From Azophilus sp965221755 (lineage in GTDB: Bacteria; Pseudomonadota; Gammaproteobacteria; Pseudomonadales; Azotimanducaceae), in contig OZ244921.1 in the NCBI GenBank assembly GCA_965221755.1, forward strand, positions 310,001-374,000: DNA of 64,000 bases, written 5' to 3'. Positions within the stretch are counted from its first letter, which is position 1. Each line of letters starts with the position of its first letter. The notes below the pieces were generated by a model. It searched no databases. It was not told the origin of the DNA and worked only from the letters and a program-made list of their open reading frames with translations. The translations under genes were made by a program, and so were the position numbers. Positions 17,373 to 25,951 of the stretch are shown here, in pieces.

Positions 17373-19208
17373 TTACTCCACCGTAACGGACTTCGCCAGG
17401 TTTCTCGGCTGGTCCACGTCGGTGCCTTTCAGCACGGCCACATGGTAGGCGAGCAATTGCAACGGCGCCGCATAGACAATGGGCGCCAGCATGGGATCGA
17501 CTTCCGGCAGCGGGATGACGGTCATGCCGGAGCCGTCCTTGAACGGCGTGGCGGCGTCGGCAAAAACGTAGAGTTCGCCGCCCCGGGCCCGCACTTCCTG
17601 CAGGTTGGAGCGCAGTTTCCGCAGCAGTTCGTTGTTCGGCGCAACCGCCACCACCGGCATGTCCTCATCGACCAAGGCCAAGGGGCCATGCTTCAACTCC
17701 CCGGCCGGATAGCCCTCCGCATGGATGTAGGACAGCTCCTTGAGCTTCAAGGCGCCTTCCAACGCCACGGGATACATCAAGCCCCGGCCCAGGAAGAGGG
17801 CGTGGTGGCGGTGGACGAACCGCTCGGCCAGCGCGGTGATTCGCTCGTCCAGCGCCAGGGCCTGCTCGAGCTTGCCGGGCAGGGCGCGCAAGTTGGCGAT
17901 CAGCTGCGCCTCGAACGCCGCCGCCATGCCGTGGCGGCGACCGAGCACGGCCGTCAGCAGGGCCAGGTTGGCCAATTGGGCGGTGAACGCCTTGGTGGAG
18001 GCCACCCCGACCTCGGTGCCCGCTTGGGTCATCAGGGCCAGATCGGACTCCCGGACGCAGGAGCTGGTCGGCACGTTGCACAGGGTCAGGGTGGCGAAGT
18101 AGCCGATGCGCCGGGCGATGCGCAGCGCCGCCAACGTGTCCGCGGTCTCGCCGGATTGGGAGATGGTGACGAACAGGCTGCCCGGCGCGACCACCACGCT
18201 GCGGTAGCGGAACTCGCTGGCGATATCGACTTGGCAGGGGATGCCGACGTGCTCCTCGATCCAGTAGCGGGCGATGCAGGCGGCGTAGAAGCTGGTGCCG
18301 CAGGCGACGATGGTGACGCTTAGCGCTTGATCGAACACCTCGGCGGCGCGAACGCCGAAGGCATGCTCCAGAGCCCGCTCCCGGCCGATGCGCCCCTCCA
18401 AGGTGTTGCGCAGCACCTTGGGCTGTTCGAATATTTCCTTTTGCATGTGGTGGCGGTAGTCGCCCTTGCCGGTGTCATCCGCAGCGACCTCAACCTTGAT
18501 GGTCGAGCGCATCACCGACTCGTCCTCAAGGTTCCACACGGAAATTTCAGCGGCGGTGATTTCGACGAGATCGCCCTCCTCCAGAATGATGAAGCGGTCG
18601 GTGACCGCCCGCAGCGCCTGCACGTCGGAGGCGACGTAGTTCTCGCCGATGCCCTTGCCCGCCACCAAGGGGCTGCCCACCCGGATGGCCACGATGCGGT
18701 CGGGATCGCCGCTGGCCATGATCGCCAGCGCATAGGAGCCTGCCAATCGATCCACCGCCGAGCGCACCGCCTCAACTAGTGAGCGCCCGTCGGCGTAGTG
18801 GAAGTCGATGAGGTGGGCAATGGCCTCGGAATCCGTCTGCGAGGCGAAGGCGTAGCCCGCCGCCATCAGCTCAGCCCGCAAGGCGTCGGCGTTTTCGATG
18901 ATGCCGTTGTGGGCGATGCAGATTCGCCCGTTCGATTGATGGGGGTGAGCATTCACTTCATGAGGCCGCCCGTGCGTGGCCCAGCGGGTGTGGGCGATGC
19001 CGGTGCGGCCAGCCAACGGGGCGCTGTCCAAGTCATCGACCAGGTCGCGCACCTTGCCGGCGCGCCGGCGCACTTCGAGCGCGCCGTCGGCTTGCGCCAC
19101 GACCCCGACTCCCGCCGAGTCGTAGCCCCGGTACTCCAACCGCTGCAAGCCCTCCAGCAGAATGGGAACGACGTTGCGGTCCGCGACCGCGCCAACTATC
19201 CCGCACAC
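17373..19208 (-). CDS. glmS: Glutamine-fructose-6-phosphate aminotransferase (isomerizing)
   Basis: GlmS makes glucosamine-6-phosphate from fructose-6-phosphate and glutamine, the first committed step to UDP-GlcNAc for peptidoglycan and LPS. A GTG start at 19208 places the catalytic Cys directly after the initiator (CGIVGAVADRNVV), as required for the N-terminal amidohydrolase. The glutaminase domain spans about residues 1-240, followed by two SIS sugar-isomerase domains (VACGTSFYA, SQSGETADTLAAL) and the C-terminal DQPRNLAKSVTVE. 611 aa, close to the E. coli length. It is the third member of the classical atp-glmU-glmS order but is here separated from glmU by a nuclease/ATPase pair and an IS, 38 bases after the ATPase gene. 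No glmS ribozyme is expected or seen. Confidence 0.97.
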   Translation of the reverse strand: MCGIVGAVADRNVVPILLEGLQRLEYRGYDSAGVGVVAQADGALEVRRRAGKVRDLVDDLDSAPLAGRTGIAHTRWATHGRPHEVNAHPHQSNGRICIAHNGIIENADALRAELMAAGYAFASQTDSEAIAHLIDFHYADGRSLVEAVRSAVDRLAGSYALAIMASGDPDRIVAIRVGSPLVAGKGIGENYVASDVQALRAVTDRFIILEEGDLVEITAAEISVWNLEDESVMRSTIKVEVAADDTGKGDYRHHMQKEIFEQPKVLRNTLEGRIGRERALEHAFGVRAAEVFDQALSVTIVACGTSFYAACIARYWIEEHVGIPCQVDIASEFRYRSVVVAPGSLFVTISQSGETADTLAALRIARRIGYFATLTLCNVPTSSCVRESDLALMTQAGTEVGVASTKAFTAQLANLALLTAVLGRRHGMAAAFEAQLIANLRALPGKLEQALALDERITALAERFVHRHHALFLGRGLMYPVALEGALKLKELSYIHAEGYPAGELKHGPLALVDEDMPVVAVAPNNELLRKLRSNLQEVRARGGELYVFADAATPFKDGSGMTVIPLPEVDPMLAPIVYAAPLQLLAYHVAVLKGTDVDQPRNLAKSVTVE

Positions 19209-19246
19209 GCTTGGACTCGACCTTCCGTTTGCATCACAAGCCGGCG

Positions 19247-21883
19247 TCAGGCCCGCAAGCGGACCACTTCGGCATTGCCCACATGGGCGTAGCGGCCAGG
19301 CGTGCAGGTCAGGATGATGACCTGGCAATCCCGTCCCGCTGCGGAGATGGCGGCGCCCATCGCCTGCAGCCGTTGCGGGTCGCTCCAGCCGAGGGCATCG
19401 TCGAGGACAACAGGGGCGCCGCCATCGCTGGCGCTGACTATGGCGGCGCAGGCGAGTCGGCAGATCACCCCGAGCTGCTCCTGGGCGCCAACGCTAAGCT
19501 GCTCGAAGTCGAGGGTGATGCCGTCGAGCGTGCGGCGCTCGACTTTCAAGTCGCTGCCCAACTCAGCCTCGAACGTCGGCCCGAACACGATGCGCCCAAG
19601 CCTTTCAATGCGCGCCTTGAACGGCGCCACATAGTGCTGGCGGGCTGCTTGGCGATGTTTGTCGAAGGTTTCAAAAAGCAGGAGTGCGGCTTGAGCGCGC
19701 GCTTCCGCGCGCTGGTGGTCGCGCTGCAAATGAGCGAGTTTGCGCTTTGCGTCACTGAGTTTGGAGTGCAGACCGGCTTCGCCGATTCCCTCCAGCCTGC
19801 CAGCCAGCTCATGTTGGCGGTCCTGGTTTTTTCGCAGACTGCCCTTCGCCCGTTCCTTCGCATCGCGGACGTTGTTGAGCTTTGCTTCCAACGACTCCGG
19901 ATCCTCAGCCTCCAAGGCTTCCTTGGCCTCACGCAACGCTGCGCTGGCGAGACTGACCTGTTCCGTTTCCGCATCAACCTTGGCGTTCAAATCGCTGTCC
20001 GATCGCTCCTGCCGGGCTGTTGCCAGATCTTCCCTTGCCCGCTCGCGCGCGCTTCGGGCGTTGCTGACCCTTCCGCGCAGCTCGGCGGCTTCGTTTTCGA
20101 TGCTTCTCAACGAATTGCGCGCCTGCTCGGCTTTTTCCTCACACTGCTTGAGGTTGTCCCGCCGCACCGCCACCGCCTTCTCGGCTGTCGAAGCGGTGCG
20201 TTTCGCATCGTCAAAACTGCCCGGGAGGGGAGAATCGCCAATGCGCCGATCGGGATACGCTGCCGTCGATGAGGTCAGGCTTTCCACTTGCTGGGCCAAC
20301 TCCTCAAGGCTCTGATCCTGCAGAGCCAGTTTCATGCTCTTTCGCGCTTGGTCACGGCGCTGCTCAGCACGGCTGCGTTCCTTGGCCTTCCGGCGCGCTT
20401 CATCAAGGCTGTCAACCCCGCCCTGCGCGCAAAGGCGCTTGAACGCCTGCTCCGCCGCGTCGGCTTCGGATGCCAGCTCCCGCAATTCATTCCCCGGCTG
20501 CACCCTGATGCGAAAGACGTCGGGCACCGCCAGTTCCCAGTCGTCGGAGACCAAGGACGAGCGGGTGGCATTGGCCTCCAACTCGACCTCTTCACCATCG
20601 ATCATCGCCTTGAGGCGGGACAAGGCCGTTGCTTCCACACGGGCTGACGAGGTGTCGCGGGTGGACCGGGCGACTTCCAGTTTGATGTTGGCCTGCGCGA
20701 TCCCATCGACTAGATCGTCATCGACCTGGGAGGATTGGATTGTAGCCAAGGCGTCCCCCAGTTCCTTCCGCGCGGCTTGAACGTCGGCATGGCACTTGGA
20801 AAGCCGCTTCTTTTCGATGAGTTCGCGATGGAAGCCTTGGTCTTCGTTGGCCAAGCGCAATGCGTCCTCCGCCTTCCCCAAGTCGCTGCGCGCGGCCTTG
20901 AGCGCGCTGGCGGCCCGTTCATCCCGTTCCTTGGCCGGCTGCAGGCGAAGCGACGTTTGTTTCTCCCCATCTTCCAAGGCGGACAGGTTCTCCATGCTGC
21001 TTTGGAGTGCCTTAATCAACGCCTGACGGCGTTTTTGCCGCTCTATGACCTCCTGATGCCTAGCCTGCGCTGCCTCGTGACGGTCGTGCTTGCTTCGCAC
21101 CTCGCTCCTGAGCTGCTCCAGCGCTTTCCGTCGCGCATCAAGTTCCTGCTCGACTTCGGCAGCCTCGTCCCGGGAGACGGTCAGGCGGCGCTCGTCCTCG
21201 ACCAAACGAGCCATCTCCATGGCATCCTTTTCGACGTCGCCAAGCTGCCTCCCAAGCTCCTCCACTTGGCCTTGAGCGGTTGCGACCTCCTCTTTGAGAC
21301 CCTTCCGCTGTTGGGACTCCCGGCCGGTGGGCGTCCAGTACTGGAGCCGTTCGTCCTCGACCCGCTTCCATAGACCGTCTTGCTGGCTGTCCGCAGCATC
21401 GCCGCCAGCGGCGCGGTCGAGCGCCGCCCCTAGGGAGGATGAGGCAAAGTCCGGCAAGTTCAGCGGAGCGCCTTGCTCAATCCGAAAGGCGTCCCAAAGG
21501 TCTTGATCGAGCGTTTCCGCGAGGATCTGCCGGACCCGTTGGTGCGCCTCCCGGCCGGTCAGTTGTTCGCGCTTGGGGCTTGATACGTTCAGGATGGTCT
21601 GGGGCTTGCGGAGCCACCGCTTCGTGAACTCAAACCGATAGGGCCCTGAGGAGAGCGTGGCCTCGACCTTCGGGCCTGCATCGCGGTGGACGGGCTTGAT
21701 GTCCTTGACCCGTCTCTTGCCCGACGAGTCCAACTCGGTGAGAATTAGGTCCAAGGCTTCGGGAATGCAGGTCTTGCCGACTTCGTTGTCGCCTTCGATG
21801 ATCGTTACGCCTTGGGTGGCGAAATCCACGGCGCTGTCCGCCACGCCGCGATAGTCCTTAAGCCGCATCCGGTGCAGCCTCAC
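19247..21883 (-). CDS. Rad50/SbcC-like SMC ATPase
   Basis: An 878-aa protein with split ABC ATPase halves: Walker A EGDNEVGKT near residue 32-40, a long heptad-rich coiled coil from about 190 to 730, and the C-terminal signature LSVGAQEQLG followed by Walker B VVLDDALGWSD. This is the architecture of SbcC, Rad50 and YhaN. I see no CxxC zinc hook in the coiled coil; only isolated Cys residues occur, which argues against classical Rad50/SbcC dimerisation. GTG start at 21883 overlaps the stop of the upstream nuclease by 4 bases (GTGA). The partner should feed DNA ends to the nuclease. It lies 38 bases before glmS, probably in the same transcript. Confidence 0.88.
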   Translation of the reverse strand: MRLHRMRLKDYRGVADSAVDFATQGVTIIEGDNEVGKTCIPEALDLILTELDSSGKRRVKDIKPVHRDAGPKVEATLSSGPYRFEFTKRWLRKPQTILNVSSPKREQLTGREAHQRVRQILAETLDQDLWDAFRIEQGAPLNLPDFASSSLGAALDRAAGGDAADSQQDGLWKRVEDERLQYWTPTGRESQQRKGLKEEVATAQGQVEELGRQLGDVEKDAMEMARLVEDERRLTVSRDEAAEVEQELDARRKALEQLRSEVRSKHDRHEAAQARHQEVIERQKRRQALIKALQSSMENLSALEDGEKQTSLRLQPAKERDERAASALKAARSDLGKAEDALRLANEDQGFHRELIEKKRLSKCHADVQAARKELGDALATIQSSQVDDDLVDGIAQANIKLEVARSTRDTSSARVEATALSRLKAMIDGEEVELEANATRSSLVSDDWELAVPDVFRIRVQPGNELRELASEADAAEQAFKRLCAQGGVDSLDEARRKAKERSRAEQRRDQARKSMKLALQDQSLEELAQQVESLTSSTAAYPDRRIGDSPLPGSFDDAKRTASTAEKAVAVRRDNLKQCEEKAEQARNSLRSIENEAAELRGRVSNARSARERAREDLATARQERSDSDLNAKVDAETEQVSLASAALREAKEALEAEDPESLEAKLNNVRDAKERAKGSLRKNQDRQHELAGRLEGIGEAGLHSKLSDAKRKLAHLQRDHQRAEARAQAALLLFETFDKHRQAARQHYVAPFKARIERLGRIVFGPTFEAELGSDLKVERRTLDGITLDFEQLSVGAQEQLGVICRLACAAIVSASDGGAPVVLDDALGWSDPQRLQAMGAAISAAGRDCQVIILTCTPGRYAHVGNAEVVRLRA

Positions 21884-23010
21884 GTTTCGGCCGCTGCCAA
21901 TCTATGCAGAAGGGCCAGGGCGTCACGCGCCGTCTGCGACTGCTCCCCCTGCGTCGCCTGTTCGCTCAGGTCCTGCAACGCTTCCCTTGCGAAGCCGGAC
22001 AGGTCGAGCCTGCTGAGGTCGGCATCGTCCGGCAGCACGACGAGGTCGCTCCTGCGGCCCCAGTTCTCCAAGGCCGCAAAAACGACTTCATAGCGGTCAA
22101 GAAGCTCGTCGAGCCGCGCCCGTTGAGCGAGGGAAAGCTGGCCCGCAAGCCCCAACTTGAGAATGGTTCGGTCCTTGCCATCCATGTCGCTGAACCAGTC
22201 TGCGAGTGCGTCGATGTCGGCATCGCCGGTCAACTCCCGCGTTTTGCGGACAAACTTCCAAACGCCCACCCGCTTGGTGGCCACGCTAATTTGATCGGCC
22301 TCAAGCGCCACCACCAGCGCATTGCCGGGATCGACCTCATCGTAGTCCGTTGGCTCCGGCGCGCCGGAGTACCAGACTCTTCCGGTTTGGCCCACGTCGG
22401 TTGTCGAATGGCGGTCTCCCAAAGCCACATAGTGGATTGACCCTTCCTTGAGCTTTTCCTCAAGCGAAGAGAGGGCGATGAGCGCTGGATTTGATGGATC
22501 GGGAGACAAGCTGTCGCAGGCGCCGTGCCCCACAACGATGCGGATGGCTGCGGAATTCGAGAGCCCGTCGCAGCAATCGGCCACCAGATCGGAGAGCGGG
22601 CGCTTGGTGAACCAAGGCGCGGGCACCAGTTCAACGCTGGGTGCGATCTCCGTTGGCTCATTGCTTCCCAAGACAACAACGTTGGCGGGCTGGCGTTCGG
22701 TGAAAGCGCGTGACCTGTAAACCGATGAGGCGTCCAGAGGGTCATGGTTGCCGGGCAGCAGGCAAAACCTCACCTCGGGTGTCTCCGCCATTGCGTCAAG
22801 AGCCCGCCAGACAATGTCGCGGCCCACCTGATTGGACTCAAACACGTCGCCGCAAACCACGACGAAGCTGCAGTCCTCCCGGTGCGCAAGCTTGCCCAAG
22901 GCGCGGATGGCGTCAATGCGGGCGCCATCGAAACGGGCTTGGGCCTCGCCAGCGAGGAAGTGCCGCGTCATCCCCAGCTGCCAGTCCGCTGTGTGTAGAA
23001 ACTTAACCAT
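21880..23010 (-). CDS. Mre11/SbcD-like metallophosphoesterase nuclease
   Basis: A 376-aa calcineurin-like phosphoesterase. Motifs in order are FLHTADWQLG (residues 4-13, D-x-Q instead of the usual D-x-H), VVCGDVFESN, CLLPGNHDP, VVGHGACD and ALGDRHST (in place of GHxH). The N-terminal placement and downstream SMC partner identify it as the nuclease subunit of an Mre11/Rad50- or YhaO/YhaN-type complex, which degrades or resects DNA ends. The start at 23010 was chosen because MVKFLHTADW matches family starts; upstream sequence reads as non-coding. The Q and D substitutions at metal-site motifs could alter activity or define a separate subfamily. Confidence 0.87.
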   Translation of the reverse strand: MVKFLHTADWQLGMTRHFLAGEAQARFDGARIDAIRALGKLAHREDCSFVVVCGDVFESNQVGRDIVWRALDAMAETPEVRFCLLPGNHDPLDASSVYRSRAFTERQPANVVVLGSNEPTEIAPSVELVPAPWFTKRPLSDLVADCCDGLSNSAAIRIVVGHGACDSLSPDPSNPALIALSSLEEKLKEGSIHYVALGDRHSTTDVGQTGRVWYSGAPEPTDYDEVDPGNALVVALEADQISVATKRVGVWKFVRKTRELTGDADIDALADWFSDMDGKDRTILKLGLAGQLSLAQRARLDELLDRYEVVFAALENWGRRSDLVVLPDDADLSRLDLSGFAREALQDLSEQATQGEQSQTARDALALLHRLAAAET

Positions 23011-23260
23011 GAGCGATTGCCAGCACGGATTGTACTTGACTGAACCAGCCGCGGAGCAAGGGCAATGGGACGCCCGCAGTGCTCCATCTTGTCGGCCTCG
23101 TTGCCTGGAGGCGTTGTCACTTGCTCCCCAGTTTCGCGAGGGCCGTATTGGTGGCGAAACGGATCGAAGCATGTGACGAGCAAGCAGGAGGTCGGTGCGT
23201 AAGGTCGCCGTAGCCGTGCGATCCTCAGTTCCGGCAGCGGCCAAGCTCGACCGGCTCTAA

Positions 23261-24459
23261 GGAACCTCTGATTAATTCCCCGGAACCGGGGATAATATGA
23301 CTGTCTTGGCAGCACCCCTTGGAGCGATCATGGAGCAGGCGACGTTCGCGGAGCTGGAGCACGATTCGAAGAAGCGGCGGACGCGCCGGGAGTTGTTTCC
23401 TGAGCGGATGGAGGGGCTGGTTCCGTGGGACCGGCTGGAGCGGCGGATCGAGCCGTTTTACCCGAAGTCGGGCCGTGGCCGGCGGCCGTATCCCTTGCGC
23501 ACGATGCTGCGGGTTCACTGCGTGCAGCTGTTCCACGACCTGAGCGATCCGGGGATGGAGGACCTGCTGTACGAAGTGGAGTCGGTGCGCCGGTTTGCGG
23601 GCCTGCGGCTGACGGGTCCGCTGCCGGACGAGACGACGATACTGAACTTCCGGCACCTGCTGGAGAGGCACGGCCTGGGCGAGGCGCTGTTCGCGGAGAT
23701 CAACGCGCACCTGGCTTCGCTGGGCCACCGCCTGAAGCGCGGGACGATCGTGGACGCGAGCATCATCGACGCGCCGAGCTCGACCAGGAACAGGACGGGG
23801 GAGCGGGATTCGGAGATGCGCCAAACGAAGAAGGGCAACCAATGGCACTTCGGGATGAAGGCGCACATCGGCGTGGACTCGGAGACGGGCCTGACGCACA
23901 GCTTGGAGACGACCTCGGCGAACGAGGCCGACGTGGCCACGGCGCACGCGGTGCTGCACGGCGGCGAGGAACGGGTGTGGGGCGACGCGGGCTACGAGGG
24001 CGTGGGCAAGCGCGAGGGGAACCGGGGCATGGACGTGGACTGGCAGGTGGCGATGAAGCGCGGCAAGCGGCGGCAGCTGGATCCATCAGGGCCGGAGGCG
24101 GCGGCGGAGCGGCGCAAGGGTTCGGTGCGGGCCAAGGTGGAGCACCCGTTCCTGTACGTGAAGCGGCACTTCGGCTACGCCAAGGTGCGCTACCGGGGCT
24201 TGGCGAAGAACACGCAGCGCATCGCGCTGCCGCTCGGCTTCTCCAACCTGCTCATCGCCGGCCGCTATGCGCCCGCCTGACGCCGCGGGCGCAATCCGCC
24301 CGCGATCCGCGAAGGGGCGCGAAAAGGCGTCCGGGACGGCCATGCCCAACACGTCCCATGCCCTGAAGGCATGATTTCGCCTCCTTCCATGCCGGTTGGC
24401 TTCAAAAAACGAAGTCATCCGCAAGCCCGGCGAAAAATGCCGTCTTGTTCAGACCTTCC
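23261..24459 (+). mobile_element. Intact IS5-family insertion sequence (1199 bp)
   Basis: The left end GGAACCTCTGATTAA and the right end (reverse complement) GGAAGGTCTGAACAA are imperfect inverted repeats. A 4-bp target duplication CTAA flanks both sides (23257-23260 and 24460-24463), as expected for IS5-group elements that target YTAR. The right-hand CTAA contains the complement of the glmU stop codon. One uninterrupted transposase gene is inside. About 180 bp of non-coding IS sequence follows that gene. Confidence 0.85.
23330..24280 (+). CDS. IS5-family transposase
   Basis: A 316-aa DDE transposase with an N-terminal DUF772-type region (YPLRTMLRVHCVQLFHDLSDPGMEDLLYEV, residues about 50-80) and catalytic core: first Asp in GTIVDASIIDAPSS, second in VWGDAGYEG, and Glu in VRAKVEHPFLYVKRHFGY. 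The K-x7-8-F-G-Y tail is typical. ATG at 23330 is preceded by a purine-rich stretch; an upstream ATG at 23297 is also possible. The frame is complete and undamaged, so the element may still be active, unlike the other two IS remnants in the window. Confidence 0.9.
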   Translation: MEQATFAELEHDSKKRRTRRELFPERMEGLVPWDRLERRIEPFYPKSGRGRRPYPLRTMLRVHCVQLFHDLSDPGMEDLLYEVESVRRFAGLRLTGPLPDETTILNFRHLLERHGLGEALFAEINAHLASLGHRLKRGTIVDASIIDAPSSTRNRTGERDSEMRQTKKGNQWHFGMKAHIGVDSETGLTHSLETTSANEADVATAHAVLHGGEERVWGDAGYEGVGKREGNRGMDVDWQVAMKRGKRRQLDPSGPEAAAERRKGSVRAKVEHPFLYVKRHFGYAKVRYRGLAKNTQRIALPLGFSNLLIAGRYAPA

Positions 24460-25836
24460 CTAACGCGATTTGCGACCCGGTCGCGTCCAGCCGTCGATGT
24501 TCCGCTGCCGGCCGCGGCCCACGGCGAGTTCCTTTTTCCCAACCGGTTCGGTGATGGTGGAGCCGGCGGCGATGAACGCGCCGGACTCAATGGTCAGCGG
24601 CGCGACCAAGGTGGCGTTGGTGCCGATGAACACGTCATCGCCGATCTCGGTGCGGTGCTTGTCAGCGCCGTCGTAGTTGCAAGTGACGGCGCCGGCGCCG
24701 ATGTTGCTGTCCGCGCCGATGTCGGCGTCGCCGAGATAGGCGAGGTGGCTGGCCTTCACGCCCACGCCCAAGCGGGCGTTCTTGGTTTCCACGAAATTGC
24801 CCACCTTGGCCTCCTCCCCCAGTGACGTGCCGGGCCGCAGCCTGGCGAACGGCCCGATGCGGCAGCGGGCGCCGATGCGGGCGCCTTCGATGACGGAGTA
24901 AGCCTCTATGCGCGCATCGTCGCCGATTTCGGCGTCTTCGATCACCGCGCCCGGGCCGAGATGCACCCGCTCGCCAAGGGTGACGCGCCCCGTCAAAAGC
25001 ACGTTGGCGTCGATGAAGCCGTCCTGGCCGGCGGTCACGTCGCCGCGAACGTCCAAGCGGGCGGGGTCCGCCAAGGTCACCCCAGCGGCCAGGAGCCGTT
25101 GCGCTTCCCGTCGCTGGAAAACGCGCTCAGCCTTGGCGAGCTGGGCGCGGTCATTGATGCCGAGAATCTCATCGACGTCGTCGGCGCGGATGCCTTCAAC
25201 CCGCATCCCGTCAGCAATGGCCAGGGCCACCAAGTCGGTGAGGTAGTACTCGCCTTGGGCGTTGTCGGGCGTCACTTGCGCGAGCAGCCTGCGCAGCGCG
25301 GCGGCGGGCAGCGCCATCAGTCCGGCGTTGACCTCGCGGATGGTTCGATCCTGCTTGCTGGCGTCCTTGAACTCAACGATGCGCGCAATGCGCCCGTTGC
25401 CGCCGCGCACGACGCGTCCCAATGCGGCCGGATCGTCAAGCTCCGCGGTGACCAGAGCCAATGCGCCTGCGCGGGCGGCATCCACGCAGGCTTGCAGGGT
25501 GGCGTGGCCAACCAAGGGAACGTCCGCGCACAGCACCAGCGCCACTGCCGCATCATCGATCCAAGGCAGCGCTTGGGCCACTGCGTGGCCAGTGCCCAGC
25601 CGCTCGCTTTGCTTGACCCATCGAACGGCGCTTGCGGTGCTGGCCTGAACCTCCTCCGCGCCTTGGCCGATGACTGCCAACACATCATCAGCCTCAAGGC
25701 TTTGAGCCGTCGAAACAACGTGATCAAGCAGCGTTCGGCCGCCGATGCGATGCAGCGCCTTGGGCAGCCCGGAGGCCATGCGCTTGCCCTCCCCGGCGGC
25801 GAGGACGATGACGGCGAGCGGAGAATGCGTGGCCAT
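24460..25836 (-). CDS. glmU: Bifunctional GlmU (UDP-GlcNAc pyrophosphorylase / GlcN-1-P acetyltransferase)
   Basis: GlmU acetylates glucosamine-1-phosphate and then makes UDP-GlcNAc. The 458-aa length matches E. coli. The N-terminal uridylyltransferase domain has VLAAGEGKRMASGLPKALH (residues 10-28) and the C-terminal left-handed beta helix has imperfect hexapeptides (for example IGPFARLRPG, GNFVETKNA, NIGAGAVTCNYDGADKH). The acetyl-CoA end VAPLTIESGAFIAAGSTITEPV is present. The protein ends GWTRPGRKSR with a TAG that coincides with the target duplication of the IS5 element, so the IS sits immediately downstream. The start at 25836 follows family length; a -10 box lies at 25884-25879. Confidence 0.97.
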   Translation of the reverse strand: MATHSPLAVIVLAAGEGKRMASGLPKALHRIGGRTLLDHVVSTAQSLEADDVLAVIGQGAEEVQASTASAVRWVKQSERLGTGHAVAQALPWIDDAAVALVLCADVPLVGHATLQACVDAARAGALALVTAELDDPAALGRVVRGGNGRIARIVEFKDASKQDRTIREVNAGLMALPAAALRRLLAQVTPDNAQGEYYLTDLVALAIADGMRVEGIRADDVDEILGINDRAQLAKAERVFQRREAQRLLAAGVTLADPARLDVRGDVTAGQDGFIDANVLLTGRVTLGERVHLGPGAVIEDAEIGDDARIEAYSVIEGARIGARCRIGPFARLRPGTSLGEEAKVGNFVETKNARLGVGVKASHLAYLGDADIGADSNIGAGAVTCNYDGADKHRTEIGDDVFIGTNATLVAPLTIESGAFIAAGSTITEPVGKKELAVGRGRQRNIDGWTRPGRKSR

Positions 25837-25878
25837 GGGAACGATGGTGGGCCGCAGCAGCGTTTTGGCAGGGCCGTC

Positions 25879-25919
25879 ATTATAGGCAGGGACGCAACGG
25901 CAGGCTTGGGGTCTATAAT
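25879..25919. promoter_or_regulatory. Divergent -10 elements between glmU and methyltransferase
   Basis: Two perfect TATAAT hexamers lie 35 bp apart. The one at 25884-25879 reads on the minus strand, 43 bases before the glmU ATG. The one at 25914-25919 reads on the plus strand, 33 bases before the ATG at 25952. Neither has a good -35 at 16-18 bases, so activator dependence or an extended -10 is possible. Confidence 0.45.
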
Positions 25920-25951
25920 CCTGCCAACCAAGCGAATGTCGTCGAAAACCC

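Noticed and set aside
16277..18323. Long open frames on the plus strand opposite the symporter and glmS
   Set aside because: High GC keeps antisense frames open; the protein sequences are His/Arg-rich without domains and overlap clear genes.
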